Source of the DNA: Echinometra lucunter | Lineage: Eukaryota; Echinodermata; Echinoidea; Camarodonta; Echinometridae | Length of the DNA stretch: 64,000 nt | NCBI GenBank assembly: GCA_029962745.1 | Contig: CM057158.1 | Coordinates: 6,706,465 to 6,770,464, forward strand | Direction of reading: 5' to 3' | Shown here: piece after piece, positions 1-11,002 of the stretch | Numbering within the stretch: position 1 is the first letter of the stretch | How the letters are laid out: every line of letters begins with the position of its first letter | The notes under the pieces: model-generated | What the model saw: the letters and a program-made list of their open reading frames with translations, nothing else | The model's database searches: none | Told to the model about the DNA's origin: nothing | Program-made: the position numbers and the translations under genes

Positions 1-416
1 TAAACCTTCACGCCAACATTCTGAAATAGCTGAAAATACCAATGATCACGTGAAGGTCTTTAAGCCAATCATGAAAGGATAAATTTCTGATCCAAGATAT
101 AAAAAAAACTAGTACCAAAGGCCGGACGGACCAAAGGTTGGTTGGTTGGTTTTTTAGTTTAGAGGCACCTATCACTTCTAAATTAGAATACTAGTATTTG
201 CGTTGTGTTGTTGTTATTGTTATTTGATATTGTCGGCGTTCATTCATGAGTGAGAATATTTACGCCTTTGACTGTTTTTTGTTATTGCTCTTTATATATT
301 TTTAGGATATACTCTATATACATATACATTTTAATGTATACATATTTGTTCTTTTCAGAAAATTAGGGCCCTACTATATATACTCCGGACCAAAGCTCCG
401 GACTACTATTTCTGTG

Positions 417-432
417 GTCATGACGTCATGAC
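417..432. promoter_or_regulatory. Perfect palindromic CRE/ATF-type site upstream of MAF1
   Basis: GTCATGACGTCATGAC is a 16-bp perfect palindrome containing the full TGACGTCA CRE/ATF octamer. It lies 1.17 kb upstream of the MAF1 start codon. Whether it is in the core promoter is unknown, since no transcription start can be seen. Confidence 0.35.
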
Positions 433-1603
433 AATGTACCTACGTACCTCGTAAGTAGGACCAATTAACGGCAAAGAATACCCACAACTCCGTATTAGTT
501 ATTGCGATTTTTAATAATTTACATAGGCCATTAAAGAATTTCAGTAGATCATGTATATATTAGAAGTATTAAAGATATTTTGGGATAAAAAGTATTAAAA
601 TATAACTTAAATAAGATTTGTAGCTGTGCATTTTTTAACGGAATTGTGGGAAGGTTGCCGGTACATCTTTATGATTTGGGTAACAATCAGCTGCGGCGCG
701 GCTCGCTCGATCGATTGCAGTGAGCTATAATTTTGCTTCTGCATCAGAGGAAATAATACCAGAGTAAAGTTGAAGCCTCTTTGGGAAACGTTGCGTTTTG
801 CCCTCATTTTGCCTATGATCGTATTTCATTTTGGATGCACAAAAAATCTACAACCTGAGGTTTATATCCGTGATATTTCAAGCGTCATCTGAGAAGCCGA
901 TTCGAGGATTTTGATTATTCTTCTCTTGTAGATCGCCATTTCTGGCGCGTCAAGCCGAATACCGTTTGTTTCCTTCCGTAATCTAATTCAAATGGCTTGT
1001 TGTGGTGAAGGCGAATGGAAATCGGCATCATCAGCATCATCAAACGTTCAAAGTGCTGTTGTATTTCGACTAAGTCATCAAATACCGAGTCATCATTGTG
1101 AAAAGCACTGTAAATTTAACATTTATCCATGTCTTTGTTTGCCGAGTTTGGGTGAAATTTCATTATCGGCTTAATTTAAAACTAAGTTAAAAACAAATTT
1201 AGAGTCGACTCAAATTAGTGCAAGTCTCACGACTGTTAATGCAGTTAATGCAGTGCCAATGTGAATTCAGGTCATCACATGATTTATTGTAAAATGAGTG
1301 TTCTGTCTTCAAATTTGCATCTAAATCTAGACCCTATAAAGGAAAGAGGAATATAAAGCAAGGAGTTAGAAAAGGAAAGTCATCACTCATCAGGCAGAAA
1401 TTAATTGAATTAGCGAGCCAACACTGGCAACAAAGTTCGACTCCAAGTCCAAGTGCCAACTACATGTAAATCAGGAAGTGCTGTGACTGAGCTGAGCAGA
1501 GAAGGGGAAAATAAACAGGCAGTGAAAAATCACTGGTCAAAACTGAAAAGAAAATTTGGCAGAACGATAACATTTATGATTTAGTGGATGCCACAAAGCC
1601 ACC
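433..1603 (+). other. Upstream and leader region of MAF1
   Basis: No gene of its own is supported. Open frames here, including one at 992-1174, lack recognisable domains. The stretch 1480-1585 can be read as a short lysine-rich peptide (containing KNHWSKLKRKFG) that faintly resembles Myb/SANT-like DNA-binding domains of transposon-related proteins, but it is too short to call. Part of this interval is presumably the 5' UTR and promoter of MAF1. Confidence 0.4.
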
Positions 1604-4600
1604 ATGAAGCTACTTGAGAATCCAAAATTGGAAGCCATCAGTGAAGCACTTGCTATGGAAATGGGAGAATGCAGGATTCTTGGAAAGTATGTCCTAAATC
1701 TACTGTCAGAGCTTTAATTGTAATTTGTATTTTCACCCTTCTTCAAGTTGGGGGCCGGGGTTGGGGCTCAGGGTTGGCGGATTTAAATCACGTTGATTTA
1801 AATCATGATTTAAATCGCGATTTAAATCACCATGATTTTTTTTTTAAAAATCATTGATTTAAATCACTTCCATTGAAACATGTACAAATCATTAACAAAT
1901 TGTTTGTTCAAGGCAGTTTTATTTCTTCAAATCAATTGAAAAACTTTGAATTAACTTTATATCAACAAAAAATCAACAAATCCTTCCTATCTACTTAAAA
2001 CAAATTAAAATCAAGTGAATAAAATCAGCTGATTCCTTAAAAAATTAGAGATTTGTGTCATCAACAGTTACTCCATTTTTTGTAAATGGCAAGTTTTTCT
2101 TCTGAAATTTTACATTCTTTGTCAGCTATTAATAGTGAAACAAGTTTCTTATTTATTTCTTATCATTTATCACACAATCCAAGACTTTTCAGAGAGTAGT
2201 AGTGTAAAAAATATATGTAAAAGTCAATGACAAAGAGGTTTGTTGGCAGTTTTCCAGTTTTGATCATTCACAGTTATACTTCTATCATGTGAAATTTAAA
2301 AAAATCATCTAATCAACAGATTCCACATGCTTATTTCTTCTTGTTACATTTATCATACAATTAACATAATGTAGTACAGTCACAATTTGACTGTTGAAAA
2401 AAAGCTTTCTTATATACCTTTTAAGTCACTAGCTCATTTTATGTTCAGTGCTATGGAAGTTTTGTATTTGCATGTAGCAATGGAAAGAGGATTTATAAAA
2501 ACAATTTGCAAAACTCAAAATAAACTTTTAAAACTACATTTGAATCTTAAGATGTAGGTACTTACATGTAAGTTACAATCAATTACAGTTGTAAGTTGTG
2601 TCTGATTTAAAATACAATACTTCTTTTTGTAATACATATGTTGTAATATCAGCAGTTTTGCTGGTTTTATCCTTTAAGTCAAACTTACAGTTGTATAGGG
2701 TCAAAAGTTTTTTTTTTCCTACTTCATGTATCAAACAGATTTTTAGAGAACATGTGAATAAGAATTGTAGATTAATGTAAAAATCACAGTAATATATTGT
2801 AATGTAGTCACCCTTTCACTAAGCTGTCTCCTATATTGGTCTCCAACACTGACAGTTTTGCATCTCTATCTGCAGCAATAGATGAGCTTAATACCAAAAC
2901 TGTCACAAAGCTGTTAAGTGCACATTTAGATACAATTTTCACTGAGGAGTGTCTGGAGATTTTCCTCTCGGATTTTTTTTAATACTGAGTGGAAATTCAC
3001 AGAGGGGAATATTCTCTACTCACTGGGAATTCCCTATGGAAGTTTCCTGGGATTTTAATTCTATCATACATACATGGCCCTACATGTATGTATGATAGAA
3101 TTAAGTTCATATACATGATTCCTCAAACTGATTTTTATTTGCCCATTTTGACTAGATTTAATTACAAATCATTATGGTTAAGAAAAATATTAGGAGTGAA
3201 ATGTATGATAACATTAAAATTGAGGTCATTGTAGGGTGAGGTCTTTTGGTAATTAAACTTTTTTTCGAATGAACTTTGAAAAAATAAAAAAAATTAAAAA
3301 AATCTGATTTAAATAAAAAAAATTCGATTTTTAAAAAATTTTTTTTTAAAAATCAAAAAATCGCCAACCCTGTTGGGGCTAGGCCTGAGTCGGTTTGGTC
3401 TGTCGTACGTCGTCAGTGCACTGGTGCCTGACTAAACATGACCACTGCTGCCAGTTATCAGTAACAGTTAGAGGTGCTGGTCTGTAATGCAGATTGTCTT
3501 TATTAACCAGGATCATCCTCATTTATAAGGATTTCTTCACATAAAAAAACTGGAAAAGTTCAGTCCAACGCAAGTTGAGAGCGCTAGGTCAATGTAAACC
3601 TAGACCCTATAAGGCTTCATTACAAGCCATGGGAAGATGGACAAGTCTTGAAAGAAGACGGTGAACTGGGGGTATTTCATGACACCAATCTATTTTTAGC
3701 ACTCTCAAGGCCCAAAACTGCCTCTAAGCCCCGCAGGGCAAGGTGAAATAAAAATATCCTCGTAAACAAGGACAATCTCAATTTATAGGACACAATTTGT
3801 CTTCGTTCATGAGGACAATCCTTGTTTACAGACCAGCACCTCTACTGGCTATTGGTGCATTTCTGCATGTACACTGGTGCACTGATGAAATAAAGAAATA
3901 CAAAAATCATAAGAAAGACCTTGAAATTTAACCGGTTTAAGAACTCAATTTCTTTAATTCTGTTATAGCTTTCAGGCCTTTCCCACTTATTTCAAACCTT
4001 AAATCATTGAAATGGAACTATGGAAGTAAGATTAGCGTGCAGGATTTCTTGCTTGAATTAATCGGTGTCTACGATGTCGTTTGGTATCTGGAGGCCGCTA
4101 TATTGTAAACAATATATGGTAGCTCTACTACTCATCGACCACTTTTTTTTTTCCGACCACCTTGGCTCAATGGCTTTCCTGCGTATAAAATCAAAAGTAT
4201 GTGTGAAACTTAGCGCAATACGCCACAGTAATCAAACAGGCTATTAGTAACCCACGTCCATGAGAAATGAGGATGAAATAACGATTAATTTTAGAAAAAA
4301 AAAATACAAATACCGGCATGCCCAAATACCATTATTAAATGTAAAACTCTGTTTACCTTTTGTGTAAATCTGTTTTAGAACACATATCGACGAAACTAAC
4401 AATTAGGAGTAGCAACTATGCTAATAGTCATTGGAATTGTTTGTTTGTTTTTTTTTCCATAATCATTAAAACGACAAACAGCCTTATCGATGATGATGAT
4501 GATGATCATGAAAGTAATAAATATGTGCTTAATCAATATAGAGGACAGGTTTAAATAATGGGCTCACACAGGCGCACAGTAAAAAACATCACATGCATTT

Positions 4601-7600
4601 GTCGACGAGATTTCCGTGCGTATCATACAAGTCAACAATCTGAACATTACAAGTTAATCTGCTGCATTTTCTGCACAAGTGAGACAAAATTAATGTTAAA
4701 CTAACGAATATTTTCTGAGATACGATGTAATCAATTAAAGTTGGTTGATGAGTAGTAGGTCCAAACATACATTGTCCACGCTTATTCACCGCAAGATGGC
4801 GCTATATCGCCAATCTCCTAAACTGAAGTAGAATTCTAGAAACATCTTGTAATTTCCTTATCCCACTCTGGTTGTTGAACGAAAAAATATTGTACTATGC
4901 AATCAAAGTACTTATACGTCAATGTACAACGTAGATGCTTAATAGCATTTATTAAGGTTGTTTGTTTCCTGTCAGTTTGCTTTCCTAAAATGAAATTTTT
5001 CTGAAAGAGACAATTTATTCGTGGAATGTACATGTAGTATGTACTAAAAAAACAAACTACTTCTTGACAACCAACTACTTAAAACATTCTCTCTTGATGC
5101 CACCATAAAAAGAATGAAAAAAGCAGAACTTAATACATGTAGAGAACCCCGGGGGGGGGGGGGGGGGTCACTTCCATTGAAGAGTGGACAGCATCCACGA
5201 GAGAAAAAATGCGGAAAAGGGGTATTTTTTCAGGGGTAGGCGCGGAACGCCTAGCGGCTTGCCCTTGAATCCTTGTTGAGGGTGCTTTTTTAGGACGATT
5301 CTCGTGGATGCTGTCCACTCTTCAATGGAAGTGACACCCCCCCCCCCCCCCCCCCGGGGTAGAGAATAGTATTCCAAAAGTAAATGTACTTGTAGTAGCT
5401 TTACACAGTGCTGTCGCAAAGCGACGGCGCTGTACAAGCGGGCATAGGCAAATCTTGCAAACTCCTGACAAAAAATGTGATTACATCAGAACTTCACGTA
5501 TCGCCGTGTGTGATGAAGCTGAATTCTCTCAGCTACAAAAGTGGCATTATCTTAAAATGAGTATTTGATTGATGATTGTTTTACTTCTTATATTTATTTT
5601 GACAACTTAAATCTTACAAAAAAAAGATGATCTATTGCTTCATGTGCACTCAGAAATTCTGTTCTCTCCGCTGAGGGTCAACCGGAAGTATGTATAGAAA
5701 GCATGATCACCTTCCGTGATACCGAACAGATTTGTAAAATTTTGTGTGTGTACGGGTCTGGCTAATATACCTGGTAAGTTTATGTAAAAAAAAAAAGATC
5801 AGTAGATCTAATCATCTACTGTAGCTGTCACTTGCTGGAGCTCTACTGTGGCTTGGGGTATTTCCTTTGTGGGATCTTGTTTTTTCCACAATTAATATAT
5901 GCACGATTTGATTTCAGAATAACACATTTTCCATAGACCCTAGCCCAAGTTATCTCGGGCTTAGTTTTCAGTGGGTTAACTTAAGTTCAGGACTTTCTCC
6001 ACCTACATGTACTTAACCTGGTGTTGTTTCTTTGATTCTCCTAGGGTGGAAAGCTATTCCTGCAAGATGGCCGGTCAGGACAAACGTCTCTTTAAGCTCC
6101 TGAGCCAGGAGAATGGTCATTCTCCAAGCGAACTGCAGGCCCTGTCCCCACCGCAGAGCACACTTACAGTCCAGCATCCTAATGTGGTCAGTCGCAGCAG
6201 TGGAGATGAAGCTGGGGGACCCCTGTGCCATACCTGCAGCAGGAAAATGATCTTCTACCTCATTTCAACACTCAATGCTGCTTTCCACCCTGATTATGAC
6301 TTCAGGTGAATGTCACGTCACCTCACTTGATTATGAGATGAAAAAGAAGAAAAGAAAGAAGAACAAGTCAATAGAAAAGTTACTGTGTTCAGTTTGAGAA
6401 CAACAGTATACAAAAGACTTGTACGTTTTTTATTTTCAAGAGTTTTTTTTTATTTCTGGGATGTATATGTAATATGTATATAATATTGACTGGCCTTGAG
6501 GGAGATACCATATATATTGCGAAACTAGACTCACATTGCCCCGAGTTGAAGACAAGGGCAATATGGGTCTTGGGCGGGCAATATATGTGGTATCTCCCGA
6601 AAGTAGAGCCAATCGATATTTTTATTATTATTATCCAAATCAGGCATCTAGAGCAAAGTAAACTTTAAAAAAAAAAATTGAAAAAATGAAAATATCAATC
6701 TTAGCTTATCCGTCATGCTGGCCACATATTCACATCCAAGAAGAAATCGCTACTAAATGTGTGTATTCCAAAACTTTGAACAAGCAATATCCATAAGAAC
6801 AAGTTTTCATGAATGCTGAAAAATGTCCACACTTTCAAAAGAGCAATATCCATAAGAACAAGTTTTCATGAATGCTGAAATGCATGTAATCTCAGTGCAG
6901 AATCGTAACGTGTATCAGTACTGTGCGGCGCGCTAGGATCGCAAGCGAAGATTTTATTGCAGTCTTCATCTCAAGTGCCCGGATGTGAGACCGTGGAAAA
7001 TACAAAGGTATATTTTCACTCGTCTCTCCACACAATGTCTATAAGCGCGGAGAGACCAAGCAAAATACAAATAATATACCTATCCATTCTCAATGTTCAT
7101 AAAAACTAGGGCAATACAGTTTTGTAAATGACTGGGGGGTGTTAATAAAGCTGTTCGTAAGTTACGCACAACTTTACGCACGACCGGAACATGTTCTTGT
7201 GTGCTAATCAGATTCTCAATCATTTACATGTAGCACAAGAACATATCACCAGTCATGCGTAACTTATGAACAGCTTTATGAAACACCCCCCACATCAGAT
7301 GTCTGATACGGGTAATATTTTTGGAGACAAAAGAACCTGGTCTGCTTACAGATTGCAGGTTCAAGAGAATTGTTAGATGTGGATTGATTGATTAATGATG
7401 ACATTGTTTTATGAATGTGATTTACCAGTCAGCAGATTTAATTAGAAATTTATTTTCTTCTTTTCTCTTTGAACCAGCTGTATGTGCATGTAGGTTTTGT
7501 GAAGCATCAAGTTTTCTCTTGCTATGTTTCAGACATGAAACGTTTGTGTGGGAGCTTACAGCTTTCATAATGTCCAAGTTCAGGTGCTGACTTGATATAC

Positions 7601-10600
7601 AGTATTTGCAGTTGCTTCATCAAATACAATGTGTCACTTTTAACTTGATTAATTTAAACAATGTTCTCTGAAACAGTGATGCAAAGAGTGATGAATTCAG
7701 TCGAGAGCCAAGCCTGGACTGGACTGTGAATGCAGTAGATGGCAATCTGTTCTCTGCTGGCGGGGAGCTTTACACTACTCAGATTAGACCTAAGCTCTGG
7801 GCTGCTATTAACGATGAAATTAATGCCACAGAATGTGAGATCTACAGGTAAGACACTCTCCCATTTAACCAGCATGCCCAAAATGTCACGATGGGTGGGG
7901 GGGGGGGGGGGGATTTTGATGTTTCTCTTCTATGCCTCTGAGATGTCTGTATGTGTGGTCATTAGGGGGGATCTTCCTCTCCTCTCTTTTTTTGCCACAG
8001 TGTGGAGATGATTTATTTTCAACCACAAGCTTTCATGATGTAAAAAAAGAGTCATGCATGTACAATTGTACATACATGTATGTCTTGGGATTCCAAACTT
8101 TATACAGTTCAACCACCTTTTACTGCACAACTTAACAAACTTTGCTGCTCAGTTCGTAAGCTAGAAAAATCCCATATATTTTATGTTTATGCTGAACTCG
8201 GCAATCGCTAAATGTAGCTCTTTCCAAATTGTTTACATAGATGTAATAAAGTAATTCATTTGAAAACCTCAAGGGCCTATTTCTTACGAGATGGTCCCAT
8301 TTCAAACACACCAAGTTTGAATAGTGTTTGTCACTCCAAGGTAATATCCAGTGAGGTTACTGAGTAAATTGGAAGTGATACATGTAAGTAATGATTTCTT
8401 TGTAAATTGAATTTTTTACATCTTTATTTGATTTTTTCCCCCAGCTACAATCCTGACTTGTCCTCAGACCCTTTCGGAGAGGAGGGAGTGTTGTGGTCAT
8501 TCAACTACTTCTTCTACAACAAGAAACTCAAGAGGATTCTCTTCTTCACATGCAGAGCCACTAGGTATGAAAATAATCCAATCTTTTTTGTCTTTTCTGA
8601 CATGATTAATGAGATTCAATATTTCAAATAAACAAAATACAGTATTTCCCAGTTTGGATGGGCCAAATGAAATTGATTGAAAGTCTCTCATCCTTATGCA
8701 CTCCTTGTTCAACTTTATTTAAGAACACTGCAATAAAATGTTGTCAACAAGGGAAATTTTATGTTAAAAGTTTTGAACTCATTAAAGTAGAGCATGAGCT
8801 AATTTGCAGTTCTGTAAGAATCTTAAATTGATTTAATTAGACATAGAGTCCTTTTCTCACTTTTCTAAAAATGTGAATCAAAACATGGAATCAGTTTTAC
8901 TTGGCCTTTTACGATTATTAATGAAATATATATCATAGGAGAAGTAATGAACTGATTGGGAATTTCTCTTCTAGTAGGGAACTGTACTTCATAATATACA
9001 TTGTTTGCTCCCTGGAAATGGTACTAGCAGTCATATTTCTCCTCTACTTTATCTCTGTGTAGAAGGGACCTTTGCCATGACTCTGGCCTGGGTCATGATC
9101 TGTCCCTGAATGTTGAAGATGATGATCTGATGATGGATTCTGAGGGAGATGACCACCAAGATGTAGATTACAACCCTGAAGGGGAACCTTTGTACTGTGG
9201 AAGGTAAACAAATTTTCTTTTTCACTTCATTTATTTTCCGCGGTGAATGAAATTAATGTTGTTATTTTTCATTTTTTTCAAGATTGATTGATTGATTAAT
9301 TAATTGATTAATTTATCTATTTGTATGTTTATTTATTTATTGATTGATTGATTTGATTTGATTTGATTTGATTTGATTTGATTTGATTTGATTTGATTTT
9401 CTTGCAATAGACAAAAAGCAACTACATGTACAAAAGAAAACTAGAAAGAAATAGCACCAACTAGTGCCTGAGGATGTCCAGAAGGAAACTACCAGGTAGT
9501 TCCTATTCAAGTTTTCTCCACACCTTTCGGTGGTATAAATTGATAAGCTACATGAATTATTGCCTTTTTTGTGTCTGCGAGCAAATTGTGTTTTAGAAAT
9601 GTGGCAGTTGTAATTAAAAAGGAGTTTTATTATATAGGCAGGGTATGACTGATAAATGTACATTGTAATGACTCCGGGACCACAATCACACAAGTTCCCC
9701 TCCCCCATGCAAGTACTTAGTGTTTTGAAAAAGAGACTACATGTAATTTCTACTTGTAATTAAATCTAGTGGAAGAAAACAATAGTTTACTATGTACAAC
9801 TTCTTACTGCTGAAGAAGTACATGTACATGTACAATGTATAACTCATACGATGCCAAGGACCAACTGCCAAATGCAGGATGAAAGTAGTGCATCTAACAT
9901 AGCTATATGTTTTGAAATGATATTTCTTTTTTATTCAAAGACTTTTATGTGTATGAAACCTTCCAATGAATTCTACAATAGGGTATGGCTTGAAGTTGAA
10001 TTTAGCAATGAATGGCCAAGTGAGCACTGTTTAACCACACCCCAAAATTCTATAATTAGCAACATACCTTACATGTAAGGTTTGGAACTTCTGTGTAAAT
10101 TAAGCACATCCTGTGTCTGTTTTGTGTGGGCTGTGGAAAGATACAGGACTAATGAGAGAAACATGAGTGTGAGTGTGACCCGGAAATGAGGGAGAGGAGC
10201 AGTGGTGTGTGTGTGTGTGTGGGGGGGGGGGGGGGATGGTTAGAGATAGACTTATTACATTTAACCAGTTCAAGCAAACATCTGTATGAAAGATCACCTG
10301 TCTGTGAAGACATGCGTTAATTGCTACCCCTTTGACAATTTTCAAGCATGTATTAAACATGTCCTTATATCAGGCCTAAGACAGCCATTTAAGTCATTCT
10401 CTTTATAAAGTCCTATTTTGCACTTTATATACATGTAGGAGTAGCATTGATATGATGCTGGCAAACTGAAATTTTACTTCAAACTCTGGGAAGTACAACC
10501 AAACTGAATTCAGACCAAATATTACACATGGCCCTATCCCTAACCATGATTAGCCTGACCTAAACCCCTATTGAAACCCTGACCCTGACTGTGTCTTAGA

Positions 10601-11002
10601 GGGAAATAAACAACAAAAAAACACGGGCAATTCTTACTGGAGCATATTTCGGGTCACCATGTACATGTATGTAGTATTGAATCAAGTTATACTGATAAAA
10701 CTAAATAGATAAATAAATGCAGCCTTTTTAATGTGCAATTGATCGAGTAAACTATTCTGAGGCACAGATGGATATAATTACAATGAGTGAAGTAAAAGAG
10801 ATAAGGAAGAGAAATATAGAAAAAGAAGAAAAAATCTAGCAAATATTTAAACTAAGATGTGAACTTGTATAACTTGAGACTCTTTTTAAGTGATTAGATT
10901 GAAAATAGAAGGAATGAAAGGAATAAATGAATGTTGGTAATGAAAAGTATTTTTGTTTTTCTCTAATGTTTTCATTTATGCAGAGGGATGGAGGTATTCT
11001 AG
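1604..11002 (+). CDS. MAF1: MAF1 homolog, repressor of RNA polymerase III (6 exons, 264 aa)
   Basis: MAF1 is the conserved, TOR/PKA-regulated nuclear repressor of RNA polymerase III; it binds the Pol III clamp/TFIIIB. Coding exons by splice site and phase: 1604-1686, 6045-6305, 7677-7847, 8445-8564, 9063-9203 and 10984-11002. They sum to 795 nt including stop (264 aa; human about 256). Family hallmarks appear in order: N-terminus [12 protein letters not shown], then [30 protein letters not shown], the [14 protein letters not shown] block, [23 protein letters not shown] and [16 protein letters not shown], followed by an acidic C-terminal tail typical of MAF1. All donors are GT (GTATGT, GTGAAT, GTAAGA, GTATGA, GTAAAC) and all junctions are phase 2. 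Exon 5 has a tandem TAGAAG acceptor. The short last exon (6 residues and TAG) is the least certain part; shifting its acceptor by 2 nt would give a longer, different tail. Start: ACCATGAAG, matching the family N-terminus. Confidence 0.93.
1769..3372. mobile_element. Non-autonomous hAT-superfamily DNA transposon with 8-bp target duplication
   Basis: The left end begins CAGGGTTGGCGGATTT and the right end finishes AAATCGCCAACCCTG, an imperfect terminal inverted repeat. The element is flanked by an exact 8-bp direct repeat, TTGGGGCT, at 1761-1768 and 3373-3380. The CAGGG(T/G)TGGC terminus and 8-bp duplication are diagnostic of hAT elements. Subterminal DNA is rich in GATTTAAATC motifs. No intact transposase frame is present. 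It lies in MAF1 intron 1, 82 bp after the exon 1 donor. Confidence 0.87.
3055..3104. repeat. Perfect 22-bp-arm hairpin inside the hAT element
   Basis: The arm at 3055-3076 (starting TTAATTCTATCATACA) is exactly complementary to 3083-3104, with a 6-nt loop GCCCTA. Confidence 0.85.
3471..3842. mobile_element. TA-flanked MITE in MAF1 intron 1
   Basis: Terminal inverted repeats begin GAGGTGCTGGTCTGTAA on the left and end TTACAGACCAGCACCTC on the right, with TA on both sides (3469-3470 and 3843-3844). Internal GACAATC/GATTGTC motifs are also inverted. It has no coding capacity. A Tc1/mariner-type target is likely. Confidence 0.72.
3900..5140. other. MAF1 intron 1 sequence without gene features
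   Basis: Intronic, AT-rich, with a short GAT triplet run at 4489-4506. I see no exon, RNA gene or transposon terminus. AAGATGGCGCTATA near 4793-4806 resembles a YY1-type core, but there is no other support for a promoter. Confidence 0.4.
5148..5360. mobile_element. Palindromic MITE-like element ending in poly-G/poly-C runs
   Basis: The left side (ACCCCGGG, a long G run, then GTCACTTCCATTGAAGAG) is mirrored on the right by CTCTTCAATGGAAGTGAC, a long C run and CCCGGGGT. The inverted arms extend through GTGGACAGCATCCACGAGA, leaving a ~100-bp centre. It is non-coding; the open frames through it are artefacts. Confidence 0.65.
6482..6620. mobile_element. Imperfect inverted-repeat element (MITE-like) in MAF1 intron 2
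   Basis: AATATTGACTGGCC...GGGAGATACCATATATATTGC on the left matches the reverse complement of the right side (GCAATATATGTGGTATCTCCC...GCCAATCGATATT) with mismatches. Total length is about 140 bp and it is non-coding. Confidence 0.5.
6768..6880. repeat. Two-copy direct repeat, 58-bp period
   Basis: GCAATATCCATAAGAACAAG followed by TTTTCATGAATGCTGAAA occurs at 6784 and again at 6842. The second half of each unit is identical between copies. Confidence 0.8.
7134..7291. mobile_element. MITE with GGGGGGTGTT termini
   Basis: The left end GGGGGGTGTTAATAAAGC continues to GTAAGTTACGCA. It is mirrored by TGCGTAACTTATGAACAGCT and a right end ACACCCCCC. It is about 158 bp, non-coding, in MAF1 intron 2. 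Confidence 0.65.
9280..9399. repeat. GATT then GATTT microsatellite
   Basis: GATT and TTAT-type repeats run into an almost uninterrupted GATTT pentamer run (9350-9399, about 10 units) in the last MAF1 intron. The open frame crossing it on the - strand is a repeat artefact. Confidence 0.85.
10200..10237. repeat. TG dinucleotide run followed by poly-G
   Basis: A short TG run leads directly into about 14 G, in the last MAF1 intron. Confidence 0.8.

Noticed and set aside
1480..1590. Separate Myb/SANT-like gene before MAF1
   Set aside because: Only about 30 residues look lysine/tryptophan-rich and the frame closes at once; more likely leader or repeat-derived sequence.
9337..9708. 123-codon frame on the - strand
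   Set aside because: It starts in the GATTT repeat and has no domain; it lies in a MAF1 intron.
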